From Zychaea mexicana (taxonomy: Eukaryota > Mucoromycota > Mucoromycetes > Mucorales > Lichtheimiaceae): 64,000 nt of DNA. The notes under the pieces were generated by a model. It was given only the letters and a program-made list of their open reading frames with translations, was not told the DNA's origin and ran no database searches. The stretch covers positions 310,001 through 374,000 of the forward strand of contig NW_026516672.1 of assembly GCF_025766255.1 (NCBI RefSeq). Direction: 5' to 3'. The translations under genes were made by a program, and so were the position numbers. The stretch's first letter is position 1, and each line of letters starts with the position of its first letter. This document shows positions 23,821 to 38,403 of the stretch, one piece after another.

Positions 23821-24360
23821 TTTTCAGTCTCTCTCGCTAACTAGTCTTTCTTTCTTCCTTTTCTATCCCCTTCCACACAATTACACGCTTTGCTACCTTT
23901 CATTTCCCTCTCTTTTTTCCTCCCTCTCTTTTCCTCTCCCTCTCCGCTGACTCGCCTTATCTCTCCTGAACCCCGTCCCCTTGCTTTGTTCACCCTCGCT
24001 CGGGTGGACGCTTTTTTTTTCATGTCCCGAGTGCAAACTTCTAAAGATTGAAACCTAATTACATACATTTACTTTTTCTTCGTTTCTTATCGATCTCTGT
24101 TATATTTGATATGCTTCTGTACACGGAGAAAAGAGTCAAAGTGGTGTGTGTCTGTTATTATATTTTGACACACGTGCATGAATGTGGTGTGGTGTTGATA
24201 TGTGTGCGTTGAGTTGCCGTGTTGTTTGTGGCTGGAGGAGATGTGTGTGAGTGAGTGTGTATGTGTGGAAAGGGTAAAAAAAAGGTGTGGTACTTTAGTG
24301 CTGAACAAGAACAAATAGATGGAGGAGGTGGTGATGTTTGTTTGTTTATACGCATGCTGT
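23821..24360. other. Convergent 3' region, no gene
   Basis: Between the septin stop and the stop of the opposite-strand membrane protein gene. Pyrimidine-rich on the left, GT-rich on the right; presumably two 3'UTRs. Confidence 0.5.
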
Positions 24361-26034
24361 CTAGTCTTCGTCAATCTGCCAGTTGTTGTTGTTATTCTTG
24401 GCCATCTCTACGTCTTGCTGGGCCTTTTTAGAACTGCCTCTTTGGACGTAGGACTTTAATCCCTTGCCAAAATTATTCATGCAGATGCCACCGAGAATAC
24501 CCGTTCCCTAAGAATATCCCGATTTATTAATTAGTCTTACATTTGGTGTACTATCCCGAAATTTATAATTAGCAGTTCTGCGTGTAACTCGATATATGAC
24601 TTACAGCACAAAGGACAATACCAATCAGCACTGATTAGCAGTAATAGCAGTAGTAGAATTAAGCTTTTTCGTTAGTCTCCAATTCGCTCATGTATCGTTT
24701 CATCATCACCACTTATTATTATTACCTAGGCAAATCCAGGTGTACCAACTGTTGTCAGGTTGCAACGTTTGCTTTAGAATCAAGGCATAATGCACAATGA
24801 CGATCGCCTCAAAAGTAATGAATGTGATCATCCGTCCATAACTTTCCGTGCTTCCCTGTTTTTGTTTATATAAGAAACAGAAGTACGTAATTAGAGATTC
24901 TTTTTACATTTAAGGAGGGGTTATGTCAGAGTATACATACTGCTGTTCGTGCAAAATATAGCATCGGCAAGATAAGAATTGTGACGACAATCTGAATGCC
25001 GGTTTCCCAAACAACGCCTTCAACTTTGGTGCCAAATTGAATTACGTAGAACAACGACACGAGAAATTGTGTAAACACGTCAATTTTCAGGGCTAGGACG
25101 AAGAATTGGAACATCCGGTACATTTCTAAAAAAGAATTATTAAATCACAGTAGTTAGTATGATTTGTGTGGATATTTGCTATTTAAAGAGTCTTCTATTC
25201 TTTTTCTAAGACGAAGCTTACTTTGCATTTGAACGTCGGCACCGATTTTCTTGTAAATATTCCAACCAAACTGCCTAGACATCTCGTAACTGAGATAAGC
25301 CATCATGCAAGCGAACAACAAAATAACGACACAGAGCGCAATCTCGAGCCATCGTGCCGTCTCGAGGTGTGCGGTGGAGTAATCTGTTTTTGCGAGCCGT
25401 TCCAGCCATTTGTTACCATCGACCACCTGTAGAGCACCGAGAATAGCACAAATCGCATTCAGTACGGCGAGTGCTAGGATTTCCGCGGTGTTTTGATAAA
25501 CCGTCTACAAAATTAGCGCAGAAAAAAAAAGTTAAAAAAAAGGAAAAGACAAACAAGAACAACGACGACGCCTTCAACTCCCCATTGGATATTTAGAATG
25601 CATTGGTTATAAAATAAATAGAGACGTACCGCATCAAAGACCATCACCAAGAACCATCCTTGGAAACCAATAAATGCAATGTTTTCCCAGATAATTCTGC
25701 CCAGTCGATCGGCTGCTTGTTCAGGTATCATTTCGTCGCCGGTTATATTCGACGTCAGCACCGAGTCGCCCGCTGGTGGGGGGAGTAAGTTCGCTTGGAG
25801 CGTGTTTTGTGAACAAATGAGTGCTTGCAAAATGATAATGATGAGTGCCTGCAACGACGCTGTGGCAATGTATAATTTCGACCAGCGAGTCTCTGTGATG
25901 CGGGATATCTAAAACAGTTTTTGTCGTTTGTTGTTTTTTTTTCGTGATGAGTTTCATTCTTTTCTTCTTGTTGCTTCTGAGACGAAGAATTATAAAATGT
26001 TTTGACAACATACAATTTTGTTCACGGTAACCAT
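24361..26034 (-). CDS. UPF0658-like Golgi membrane protein
   Basis: Seven exons on the minus strand: 26034-26014, 25908-25630, 25504-25222, 25125-24941, 24855-24726, 24630-24605 and 24507-24361. All junctions keep phase, including a 26-nt microexon. The protein is polytopic with about seven hydrophobic segments. Recognisable blocks are TETRWSKLYIATASLQALI, WENIAFIGFQGWFLVMVFDA, TVYQNTAEILALAVLNAI, LGALQVVDG, LSYEMSRQFGWNIYKKIGAD and MYRMFQFFVLALKIDVFTQF. They match what I know of the UPF0658 family reported at the fission-yeast Golgi. The C-terminus is a short polar Asn-rich tail. Molecular function is not known for the family. The family assignment comes from remembered motifs, not a search. 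Confidence 0.82.
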
Positions 26035-28311
26035 GGCTGTTGTTGCTTTGGTATGTATGTATAGGATGTGATTCGGTCGGTCGTACGGTCAAGTCGTGTA
26101 ATGTTTGGTTTTTTCCGCTCGATATCGTCGATTTGAGTGAAATGAAAATGGGGAATATTATGTATTGGCAAGCAAACCAGCTGCTTGACGTAGAAATGCG
26201 TGGTAAAAAAAGAGTATAAAATTGGGGGAAAAGGAATGGCGCGGATGAAAGGAAAGTGACGAGAATGAGTTTATATAAAGAAAGAAAGAAAGAAGAGAGA
26301 AAGACCTCTCTCTCGACATACTTGCACTCACATACTGCAGTTGCCCGCCTCCTTGCAACGCTCCATCAGGCTGATTTCCATATATGACTCCATGTCATGT
26401 CGCACAAGTGCCCAGAATTTGCAGATTTGGCTTCCAGCAGCGCTGCCCTGATTTTATATCAGCATGTAACCATTTCGCTACTCTCTTTTTTATTCCAAGC
26501 CGGCGTATTATAGAACAATCTTTCGTTCCTCTCCTTGTCTCACATATATTCTAAATGAGAGGAAAGGCCACAAATTCCCGTGTCTCTTCTTCCGTCGTTA
26601 CTTATAATTGTTGCTGCTTCAAGCAATTACCTTCGGAGCAGTGTTTTAGGCATTGATACGGGCACCGTCCACTAGTAATGAAAGTCCCTTTCCAATTTTA
26701 GGTCACCTAATTTGCTGAAGGATGACGGATCAACCAAAGATATAACCATCCCACCATGCGTATATTGACTAGAATGCTACATACATAAATAATCGGCATA
26801 TCTGCTTAGCAGAGCGCCACCTATTGCATACTGTATTAATACATCACTAGTGTATTATTCTATTTTACTGTCAGCTACTTATTGGTCCTTGCTTTACCAT
26901 TTTAGCTGGTACTTTTACATTTGGGCAATACACATACATGTGTACGCTTGGTGGGTAGATATAGCAAGACTTGTACATAGGCTTTTATACTGACAAAAGA
27001 AAATACGAGATGACCAGACAAAGAAGGCGTATTAGGAGAGAGTCTGTTCCACAAACATTGTTAAACAATTCCGTAAAGACATTGAAAATATGCCAATAAA
27101 AGAAAGCGACATTTGTCTCGGTCCGTGTCGATAAGTATATCATCGTGGTTGGCGGTATAGTAGTAATTGTTAATTGTGGCTGACTGGCCGCCATGGATCG
27201 GGCCAGCCCCAACAATTTAATTTGCAAAGGTTGTGGCAGACATTCTTACCGTGACACAATAATTATACAAACACAGAGCACCGACCAAGTCCGCCCGCAA
27301 GTGCATATCATAGTACACAGATGTGGTGATATAGAAAGAAAAACGAACTAAAAGTATTGATTTTTCGGATCCACGAACTACAACCTACATATTAATTTTA
27401 AGCTTTGGGCACGCACAGTAATTATCTAAGACAATGCTTAGTACAGAGTATGTACATGGTTGCGAGAACACTCGGAAAACACTCACTGTCGAGGGAAAAT
27501 CCTAATTGTAGGTTTCCCAATGCTAGGATGAAATCGAGCTTAAATAACATCTTTAAAAAGAAGGGAAAACAGGCCATTGTTGCTATTGAAGAGACCTAGC
27601 TCAGTGACGGGTGCTAAGAAAACTAGAAGATATAGGAGTACCAAATCAAAATGGTTGCTGTTGGTTGTTGAACATCATAAAGTTGATTGCTATGAAGGAT
27701 GTCGAAGCTTCTTTTGATACCCATCTTCTTCATCCTTTGTAACAGTGCCTTTAAAAGTTCACACTTGCTCATCAACCATGCTTTTAACCATAACACGGAC
27801 CCGGTTTCCGTGCTTACACATGAGTTAGTAGTCAGGCTTCTAACAGCCGCCTTGCAATGCCGTATAGCGTATGCACTAGAAAGATTTGGAAAGATAGCGG
27901 ATAGGGCAATATAATGTGTAAGTAATACGTAGTATAGAAAGAGAGGTATAGAGGACAAAAGCTCAAGACTTCGAAAGAGCACATGGTGCTATGAAAGGCC
28001 ATGAAATAAAAGTAGTTCAATAATGTCAAATAGTGACCAAGCCATAAGTCGAGTTAGGTTGATGTATTCATTTTCCTTGAATATGACAGTTTTGCTAACA
28101 TGAAAGGAACCAGTTGGAATATATCAAGTTAATTTCTCTCCTCGGAATGATAGCACAGTGCGTTCCGATATGACTCTTATTACTGCAAACACCAGCATTT
28201 TGGACAACAACCAAAAACCCGACAGGCGGTCAAGCGGCGTCGGCTGAATGATGGCCCGGAGATCGGTTGACGTGACTACGTGAAGATACACAAAGCGGGC
28301 TTACTCGCTTA
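26035..28311. other. Intergenic, no supported gene
   Basis: Divergent promoter region of the UPF0658 gene (left) and the LETM1 gene (right), about 2.3 kb. Several short frames exist, none with motifs or exon logic. I saw no RNA gene. Confidence 0.4.
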
Positions 28312-30782
<2,471 letters not shown>

Positions 30783-31351
30783 AACAATCGTAGAATTATA
30801 ATAGAATGGAGGGCTGGACTCAACGTCAATCTTTTCAAGTTGTTTCGGTTATCATATATCACGACCATCATAGTCATTAACCGAATGTGAATTTAAAAAG
30901 GCGGTGTCTCTTACCTTCACTACTTAGTGGGAGAACGTTACGATAGTGTCATTGGCAATAATATAAAGAGACACATGCATATAGATTTATTTAAAGCAAG
31001 TAAATGACAACCTTAGGCTAATATATACTCATATGGATACTAGTTGTGAGGGTAAGGCACTTGCAACTACGCACATGATGAGGTATTCGCAGTTGATATA
31101 GTTTGCTTTTATACTCCAGGCTATGTAGAGTTACTACAAAAATTGATTGAATGGTTCAACACTTTGTCACGCATGAAATTAAAGAAAGAGGGCGATAGGA
31201 ATCACGCCTTTTACAATCTGCATAAGAACATTTGGCTGACCTGCCTTATCAGTGGTGAGACGAGTTCAAATTGCTAAATTCGGGAAGCGGAGCAGTTTTA
31301 ACCATCCAATGGCCGGAAACTAGGCAACCTCCTTTCTCGAAATCCATCACC
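30783..31351. other. Intergenic spacer and eS24 promoter
   Basis: No gene seen. Holds the LETM1 3' end and the promoter of the ribosomal protein gene. Confidence 0.5.
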
Positions 31352-32056
31352 ATGGTAAGGGCACATGGGCGATAGCGACGAAAAGCAAAAGAAGGACAGG
31401 GAGATTGAGAGTGAAGATGTGGATGAGATAGATGGAAAGCGGATGGATGGATGGGTGGATGGGTGGATGATATTATTTTTTGACTTTCACGATGACCAAC
31501 ATTCTCGAGACGCTTGGAGAGACGGTTAACGACCAACACACATGCACGTTACGTTATAATTAGGCTGACGCCGCGACTGTGACCATTCGCACCCGTAAGT
31601 TCCTTACGAACCGCCTGCTTCAGCGCAAGCAAATGGTGGTTGATGTCATCCATCCTGGTCGCGCCACTGTTGCCAAGGAGGAGCTCCGCGAGAAGCTCGC
31701 AAAGATGTACAAGGCCAACAAAGAAGTTGTCTCTGTCTTTGGCTTCAAGACCCACTTTGGTGGTGGCAAGACCACCGGCTTTGCTTTGATTTACGACTCT
31801 GCTGAATCCCTCAAGAAGTTCGAGCCCAAGCACCGTCTTGTCCGCGTACGTATCTTACATACACGAGCCTTTGTTTTCTAGGAAAGCACCAGAAAAGACA
31901 ACACAAAAATATACTGATACAACGCTTTGATAATGATAATAGATTGGCCTTGCTGAGGCTCCTAAGGGTGGTCGTAAGCAGCGCAAGGAAAAGAAGAACC
32001 GCGCGAAAAAGCTCCGTGGAACGAAGAAAGCCAAGGCTGCTGCTGGCAAGAAATAA
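31352..32056 (+). CDS. RPS24: Small ribosomal subunit protein eS24
   Basis: Component of the 40S subunit. Three exons: 31352-31354 (the start codon alone), 31564-31845 and 31943-32056. The ATG is directly followed by GTAAGG, and the next exon begins GCTGACGCC, giving [20 protein letters not shown]. Family blocks: [55 protein letters not shown] and [19 protein letters not shown], with a basic Lys/Ala C-terminus. About 132 residues, the normal size. An exon consisting of the ATG alone is also known from vertebrate RPS24 genes. Start and frame are fixed by conservation. Confidence 0.96.
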
Positions 32057-32244
32057 ACGATTTGGTCTCTGGTGTATTCTGTATTATTCCTTTCTCTTTT
32101 ACTCTATCAAATACATTGCCGATCGCATCTTTTCTCTTGTCTGCTTAAAAAGGAAGGAAATTTAAATTGGAACGGCATTCCCGGTATCGGTTGGCTCGGT
32201 TAGTTAGTTGTGGATCAGAGGAAGAAGAATGGTGTGTGGATGAA

Positions 32245-32252
32245 TATAAATA
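32245..32252 (+). promoter_or_regulatory. TATA-like box of the aspartic protease gene
   Basis: TATAAATA lies about 80 nt upstream of the start codon at 32332. Confidence 0.45.
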
Positions 32253-32331
32253 CTGGCCAAGGATTAAGGGAAGGGCACGTCTTTTTTTCTTTTATTCTGT
32301 TGGAAGGACTCTACACGTATACCTAGCAGTA

Positions 32332-34315
32332 ATGTCGACCTGGTCTTCTTTATCTTTACTGCTGACAACTGCATTAACGATTTGGAGTGTGGTGGCTGCG
32401 GATGATGGATTTATTTCGATCCCCTTCGTTGGTGTCGATCGTAAAGCAGCCCATTTGCCCGCATGGGGGTTTCAAAGAGCTGGCGCGACTGTGAATGTGC
32501 CTTTGGAGAATATTGATCTGGCGGTAACTATCGATTGCTTCTAGTTTGGAGGTCTGTTTTATGATGATGATATTGGCAACTTATTACTACATGATACAAT
32601 TACCATAGTATTTAATGAACATTTCGATCGGTAACATAACAGAATTTGATAGGATGAAATAACCCGATGATATATGAAACTTAATGCTTTATGGGTATAT
32701 ATAAACAGGCACACCGCCTCAACCATTCACTTTGCTTTTGGACACTGGATCTTCCTCGACATGGGTTCCCTCAAAGGGATGCGGTCAATTTTGTGGTTAT
32801 CCACCACATACCTTCTCGCCTACGGAATCCGACACATTTAATACAACCAATATGCTGTTTAGTATTCATTACGGAGAAGGTTTTTCACGTGGATACTATG
32901 CCCAGGTAACGTTACACTACTAAGGCGTCTTGGCTATTGTTTCCCAAACATTCTAAAGCAGTGTCTATTACGCATAACCTTCAGGATACCGTCACGCTCA
33001 ACGACGTAGTCTCTGTTCCCGATGCTGTAAGTTAGCTAATTCTTTTATAGAGAAGGTGTTTGTTATTGTGGTCTGTGCGTGTCGCAAAAGGCATTGCTTT
33101 TCGAACTTTTCCTTGTCTACATACTTTCTGTCGTAGTATTTCGCTGTGTCGGATTTCAATGATGGTGAACTGAGTATGGATGGTGCAGGTATGCTCATCG
33201 AAAAACGTAAAAAGCATTCTAAGATTGTATAGGCATATGATTGCTAATAAGAATTACGACGGCATTATTCTCAAGATGGTATTCTTGGCATCGGCCCAGA
33301 TGTGCTCAGTCGATACAATAATCCCGATGATGTTGTGGTTCCAACGCTTGTGTCCAGTATGCATAAAGCAGATGTGATACCCAACAATACATTTTCAGTA
33401 TATTTTAAGGCACTTGAAAGCACAGAAAAGAACATAAGCCGTGTCAACGGCGATATCATCTTTGGTGGTGGTAAGCTGTCTACTTCTACTTCACTTGTCA
33501 AACTATCTTAAAGTACAGTGTGGACAATTCATATCAACTCGTAACAATGGATTAATGAAAAAGCATAGTTGATCTTTCTAGAGTTGAAAACGAAACCATT
33601 TCGTACATGCCAATCACATCGCATAGTGACTTTAAGGTTTGTCAAACTACGAAAGCAGAGGAGGGAGATGATTTTAATCGCCAGAGTGGAACAGGGTGCT
33701 TACATTTGGCCGTATTAGGATTATTGGGCTGTGGATATTGACTCTATTTCAGTCGACAATGAAACCGTATCGTACAACCCCACGTTGCCTGCCCTCGTCG
33801 ACACTGGTTTGTGTTTCAATGTTTAATGAGAAAAGACGAGAATGGAAGATAAAATTACTCACATGAAGTCTATCTTTACAGGCTCCACACTGATCTTCCT
33901 GCCCAAAGAAATAATCGATTCAGCGCTAAGCAGAGTAAAGGGACTGGCAGTCGATTATAGCGGTCAATATTTAGTCCCCTGCAATACCGAGGACCTTGTA
34001 CCTATCACTTTTAATATGGGTGAACACGAATTTACGTTGCATCCACATGAGTACATTGTTCCTTTGTCCGTTGGAGGCACTGTAAGTTTATTTGAAACTT
34101 TTCACATACTACTTGTATGGCTCAATTTAAAAGGCACGGTCAATAACCGCGGAAATAATGGATAGGTCTATCAATCGCAGGAATACTGCTACACTTATTT
34201 GCATGAAGCACCATCGTTTGTGGATGCCATTCTTGGTTACGGATTTTTGCAACAATTTGTATCAGTTTATGATGATGAAAATAGACGTATTGGACTTGGA
34301 CGTGCTACTTACTAA
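32332..34315 (+). pseudogene. Secreted pepsin-type aspartic protease (A1), with an in-frame TAG in the N-terminal part
   Basis: Family A1 peptidases cleave proteins at acid pH outside the cell or in vacuoles. The first 25 or so residues form a signal peptide (MSTWSSLSLLLTTALTIWSV). After a short polar part the frame reads ENIDLAVTIDCF and hits TAG at 32542-32544, just before the conserved GTPPQPFTLLLDTGSSSTWVP segment. Downstream the gene is intact over about eight exons: DGILGIGPDVLS, IIFGG, a second active site LPALVDTGSTLIFLP, and YGFLQQFVSVYDDENRRIGL, stopping at 34313-34315. Both catalytic Asp motifs are present. A donor GT after the TAG (32552) joins the acceptor before 32709 in the same frame. 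Alternative splicing from 32524 puts the next exon out of frame. It may be a recent pseudogene, a sequence error, or have an unusual splice. Confidence 0.75.
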
Positions 34316-34690
34316 CAAGAAGAATATATTCTATCATATCTCTGTTGCTTGGTCGTTTTTTTAAATATAAATTTTTAATACCAATGTTTGCGTTAAAGTG
34401 CGTGCGCAGTATCTTGTATTGGTTGCTGATCCCCGCTGACAGTATAACTATGAATGTAGCAAATCCCACCCTTGAAACAATAAGTTTCCCTTCACATGTG
34501 TGTCAAATGCATACCCATCGTAACCACATGGATAGACAGCAAATTTAAGCATCCCGCACCACCGATCACAAAAACATATGTCCGAGTATCTTGAAAAGCA
34601 AAACTCTTCACAAGACCATCTATCGCTCGTTCTCTTTTTGCGTTTACAAACTTATATTTGGAAAACAAAGACAAAGGAAATTTTCCAGTT
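34316..34690. other. Convergent 3' spacer, no gene
   Basis: Short AT-rich stretch between the protease and the opposite-strand coiled-coil gene. Confidence 0.5.
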
Positions 34691-36001
34691 CTATACACAA
34701 AGCACCTTGGCAGGTACAACGAAACCATGTTCCGCATCACTAGGGTCGTTTGCAGTGAAAGCGGGGGCTATGACCAACAGCACAGTACCCTCTGCCTTTC
34801 CTTTGCTTGCAGGCTTCATACAGTCGCTATCGAACGATGCCACGCCTTCTTCGATAGGCAGCACATCCACAGGCAATTCTTGGCCCTTGATCGCCAGGTT
34901 TAATTTCGCCGCTCGGTTGATGATATTAGCGACCTTCTTTTCCTGGTTAGCATCGTCTTTAACTTTGGGACACACTCTGCCTAACATCTCGAGGATCGAC
35001 TGCACAATTTGCTGTTTAGCCTCTTCAATCATGCTCTCTTCATCATCCGGCTGCTTCGCTACCAAAGCACTTGCTTGCTGTCGCAGCCGAGTAGCCCATT
35101 CTGGATTGCGTTGGGCGAACCATGCCTCGACTTGCTGATATGCATCGTTGATCGACACGCCTGGATGCAGTGGCTGGCGTAGCAACAATTCCAAAAGCAC
35201 CTCAATCAGATATTTTTCAATAAGCAGTCCAATGTATCCTGTATCCAGCGTCTCCTCGCCTTCTTTCAGCAATTGGCCCTTGATGACTTCTTCTTTGTCC
35301 GGCCACCGCTCGAGCGCAAATGCCGTTCCTGCTTCTCTGTCCACTTTGGACCGCAGACTCATGCACAGGTTACCGATTTGACTAAATAGATGGCTGATTT
35401 CGGATTGGACCGTCGATAAGTCGTCGTCCGTCGCGCGAATTTGACGTACGTGCGAATAGTAGTTGGTCTCCATCCGCTTGTATTCTTGTTTCTTTTTCTC
35501 CATGTCACTCAACAAGCCATGGTGTGCCATTTGTAGCTTTTCGTATTCTCGTCGTTGCTCTTCCAAGGCATGTAGCGTTACTCGTTGCGTCTCACGTTCC
35601 TGCTTGCGTTCCCGCTCTACGTTTTCCATATACTGTTCTTTTTCGTTTTCAATACGTTCGACAATTTCCTTGTGTATCATGAGCGATTCGGACAGCGATC
35701 GAATGTACAGCTCCTGGTCAGACTCGGAATACGTCACTCGTTGACGGTAATCGTAGTCATTGTGTGGTCGCTTGTTGCTGTTGATGCTGTTGCTGCCTGG
35801 ACTGCTCTCGGATTTGCGTGTAAACGATGAACGTGCAGGCGAAGGCGAAGGTGTGCTCTCTGTACTGGCGCCATGACTGTTGCTGTATTCGTCTTTCATT
35901 GTGTGCGCAACCGTGTTGTCTAATTGTTGCTGTGGTGGTGGTGGTGGTGGTGGTGGTGGTGATTGCTGTTGCTGTTCTTGGTTTTTTTCAGAAGCTGACA
36001 T
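34691..36001 (-). CDS. Coiled-coil protein with Pro/Gln-rich N-terminus, function unknown
   Basis: A single-exon 436-residue frame. Residues 8-27 hold Gln and Pro runs, then a Ser/Pro-rich disordered stretch to about residue 85. Residues about 90-220 are a charged coiled coil (YIRSLSESLMIHKEIVERIE and many Glu/Arg/Lys). From about 225 to 400 the sequence looks folded and alpha-helical, with LLIEKYLIEVLLELLLRQPL and an Ala/Glu-rich helix around SILEMLGRVCPKVKDDANQE. The C-terminus is hydrophobic (LLVIAPAFTA). I do not recognise the family. The helical C-terminal half looks conserved rather than random, so it is a real gene. Divergent from the KHE-related gene at 36811. Confidence 0.75.
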   Translation of the reverse strand: MSASEKNQEQQQQSPPPPPPPPPQQQLDNTVAHTMKDEYSNSHGASTESTPSPSPARSSFTRKSESSPGSNSINSNKRPHNDYDYRQRVTYSESDQELYIRSLSESLMIHKEIVERIENEKEQYMENVERERKQERETQRVTLHALEEQRREYEKLQMAHHGLLSDMEKKKQEYKRMETNYYSHVRQIRATDDDLSTVQSEISHLFSQIGNLCMSLRSKVDREAGTAFALERWPDKEEVIKGQLLKEGEETLDTGYIGLLIEKYLIEVLLELLLRQPLHPGVSINDAYQQVEAWFAQRNPEWATRLRQQASALVAKQPDDEESMIEEAKQQIVQSILEMLGRVCPKVKDDANQEKKVANIINRAAKLNLAIKGQELPVDVLPIEEGVASFDSDCMKPASKGKAEGTVLLVIAPAFTANDPSDAEHGFVVPAKVLCV

Positions 36002-36810
36002 GGCGAGATTGTGGTTAAAAGAGGATTGTGAGGTAACAATTTTGCTAAAATAAGAACAAATGTCTACTAGTATGTGCGGAGCACATGCCCAAGGCCGAAA
36101 ACATTTATCCCGATGGGGACGGAGGGACTAGACCCACTCGGCACTCGGATATCACGCCCTGTTCATGCTGTGCGTATGATATGGATCTGCATATAGTACG
36201 AGGTCTCCAAACAGCACCCAGATCGCTTAGCAGTAATTATGGTTGCCTTATTTTCCATAGATCTTGTAAAACGCATAATTCTACAGTCAACTACCGACGA
36301 CAGTAACACATGGACCGTGCGACCTTGCTATCAAATTATTCTTCGAGCATCAGTGTAATAGCTCCTTTTCGGTCGCTAATTACCATCCAATATATAGTAC
36401 GCAGCTGTTGTGACATCAAATGATATCGGATAGTGCTTACTTGAGACCCAGAGTACAAAAATTCAAGGAGTGATACGTACGCCATTTCTTTGTTTCCCTT
36501 ATACTAGCCATAAACTATAAGGAGCAAAAAGTTCAACGGTGGCACTAAATAATCAATCAAACCTGCCGCAGAGCCACCGGAACAAAATGTTAATATGTAT
36601 GACTCACCCCGCGATTTGTGATCAGTAGTATTGACAGGCAGCAGCATGAACAAGGCTGTCCACCACCGCCAACACCCAACGATTTCGGGCCGGAGCTTGC
36701 CGCCGCAAAAGTCACGGCATGAAAATGCAGCACTCCCTACTATACACTAATAAACGCCGCCCAAGCTTTTTTTCTGTCCCCGGAATCTCTTTTTCCCTTC
36801 CTTAATCCTG
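36002..36810. other. Divergent promoter region, no gene
   Basis: About 0.8 kb between divergent starts. No coding frame of note. Confidence 0.5.
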
Positions 36811-37774
36811 ATGAGAGTGTTTGCGATTCCGATCCTTCGTAACAAATGGGCATACTATTGCCAAACTACAATACCTGTCAATTCACGATTGACTCAAGCA
36901 GTCGACTGGTCTAGCAAGAAATGGGAGCAACTGGGTGAAGCGGAGCCAACAACTTGGAAACGGAAATTGTACGATCGCGGAAACAACTTAATGAACCAAC
37001 TCGACTATCAAGAATGGTTCTTGAAAAACGTACCTACGAAAGAAGCTATCGAGTATAATCCAGAAAAGGTAGGTTTAATTATAGGAGGAAAGGGCAGTTC
37101 TAAGTTGTTGGTATATAAAGCTGATCATGATACCATACAATATGGGACTAGGTTCGCGTTTATCATGCATCGTGTTTGGACAGCTTGGATATCGAAAAAG
37201 ATCTACAGCTGCTGCTTAAAGAACGCGAGCCGTATCATAAAAAATATTTGTACTATTCCGCTTACTGGGTCCCTATCGCCAGCACGTTTGCCATTGTTCC
37301 GATCATCCCAAATATACCACTCGCATATAATCTCTTTCGTTTATACAGTCATTATAAAGGTAAGCATATTTGACTGTGCTTTTTGGCACCTGTAACGAAT
37401 CGCGCACACAGACTTCACTCTAAGTTTTCTCCTCTTCAATTATAGCATACAAGGGAGCACAGCATTTAAAATCAATATCGCTCGACTATGCTGCATCTCC
37501 CGAATTAGACAAGTTGCTTGAGGGTCAGTCTTACGTAACAGCAGACGAAGTGACGTTACCGCTCGAAGTTGAAAAACGATTTGCCGAATCGTCCAAGCCC
37601 AACATACAAGAAGTACTGAACCAAGATATACCGGGTGTGATTGATTTGGAAAAGATCATGGCAATATCGCGTCATAATGAATCACCAGGGATGGAGGTTG
37701 AGTTGAGGCGTGCTCGGTATCAAATCCTCGCTCAAATTGCCAAACAACGGTTCTCACAGCAGCAGCAAAAATAG
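36811..37774 (+). CDS. Mitochondrial K+-H+ exchange-related protein
   Basis: This family (Mit_KHE1) is linked to K+/H+ exchange across the mitochondrial inner membrane. Three exons: 36811-37068, 37152-37359 and 37446-37774; the phases match. The N-terminus is basic (MRVFAIPILRNKWAYYCQTT) and could be a presequence. Then come the KWEQLGEAEPTTWKRKLYDRG block and LDYQEWFLKNVP. Exon 2 holds a hydrophobic hairpin, YYSAYWVPIASTFAIVPIIP with a second segment NIPLAYNLFRLYSHYK. Exon 3 continues with ASPELDKLLEGQ and ends in a Gln-rich tail. Length, about 265 residues, is normal. It would act with LETM1/Mdm38 in the same process, whose gene lies 6 kb away in this window. Confidence 0.85.
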
Positions 37775-38403
37775 AGTGGATACATACATATATTCACATA
37801 TACATCATAGAGCTATCGTAGACCCTTCCCCTTCGCTTTTTTACATACATTTTCCAAACGTACAGTTGTTCTAAAATTAATAAAAATTATTAGTTGCAAA
37901 GGCTTCATGATCGTAATTATCCCAAAAGCCGACCGGATTCACCTTGGCTACAGAGTGCCCCAGCCGTTTTAATTTTTTCACGGACACGTGACCTAAAAAA
38001 ATAGAAACCCCGCTCGAAAAAATTAAATAGCCGGAAGAGAAACGCCAACTTATTCTTTCTAGTACATTGTTCTTTTCAGATCGGCTTGAACATCCATCCA
38101 CTCCTACATAACATATCACATGGTGTCTATGTTGCACTCTTATTTACTGGATAATTTATACACATTCAGGCTAATACGCGGTTTACTTATTTTGTTTTGC
38201 TCACCAAACGTGGATAATATTGGTTATCATATGAAATTAAGAGTATAAAGCAAGCAAAAAGAAAATAATATGTAGACAAAGAAAAAAAAAACAAGAGAAG
38301 GGAGGAATGACGTCAATAATGTAGTGGGAAAAACGTCTGCGGAATTTAAGAAGGATAACGCGTAAAGGGATGATCATCGCTCATTGTTCTTGCTCGTGTT
38401 CGT
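37775..38403. other. Convergent spacer, no gene
   Basis: About 0.6 kb, AT-rich, no supported frame. Confidence 0.5.
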
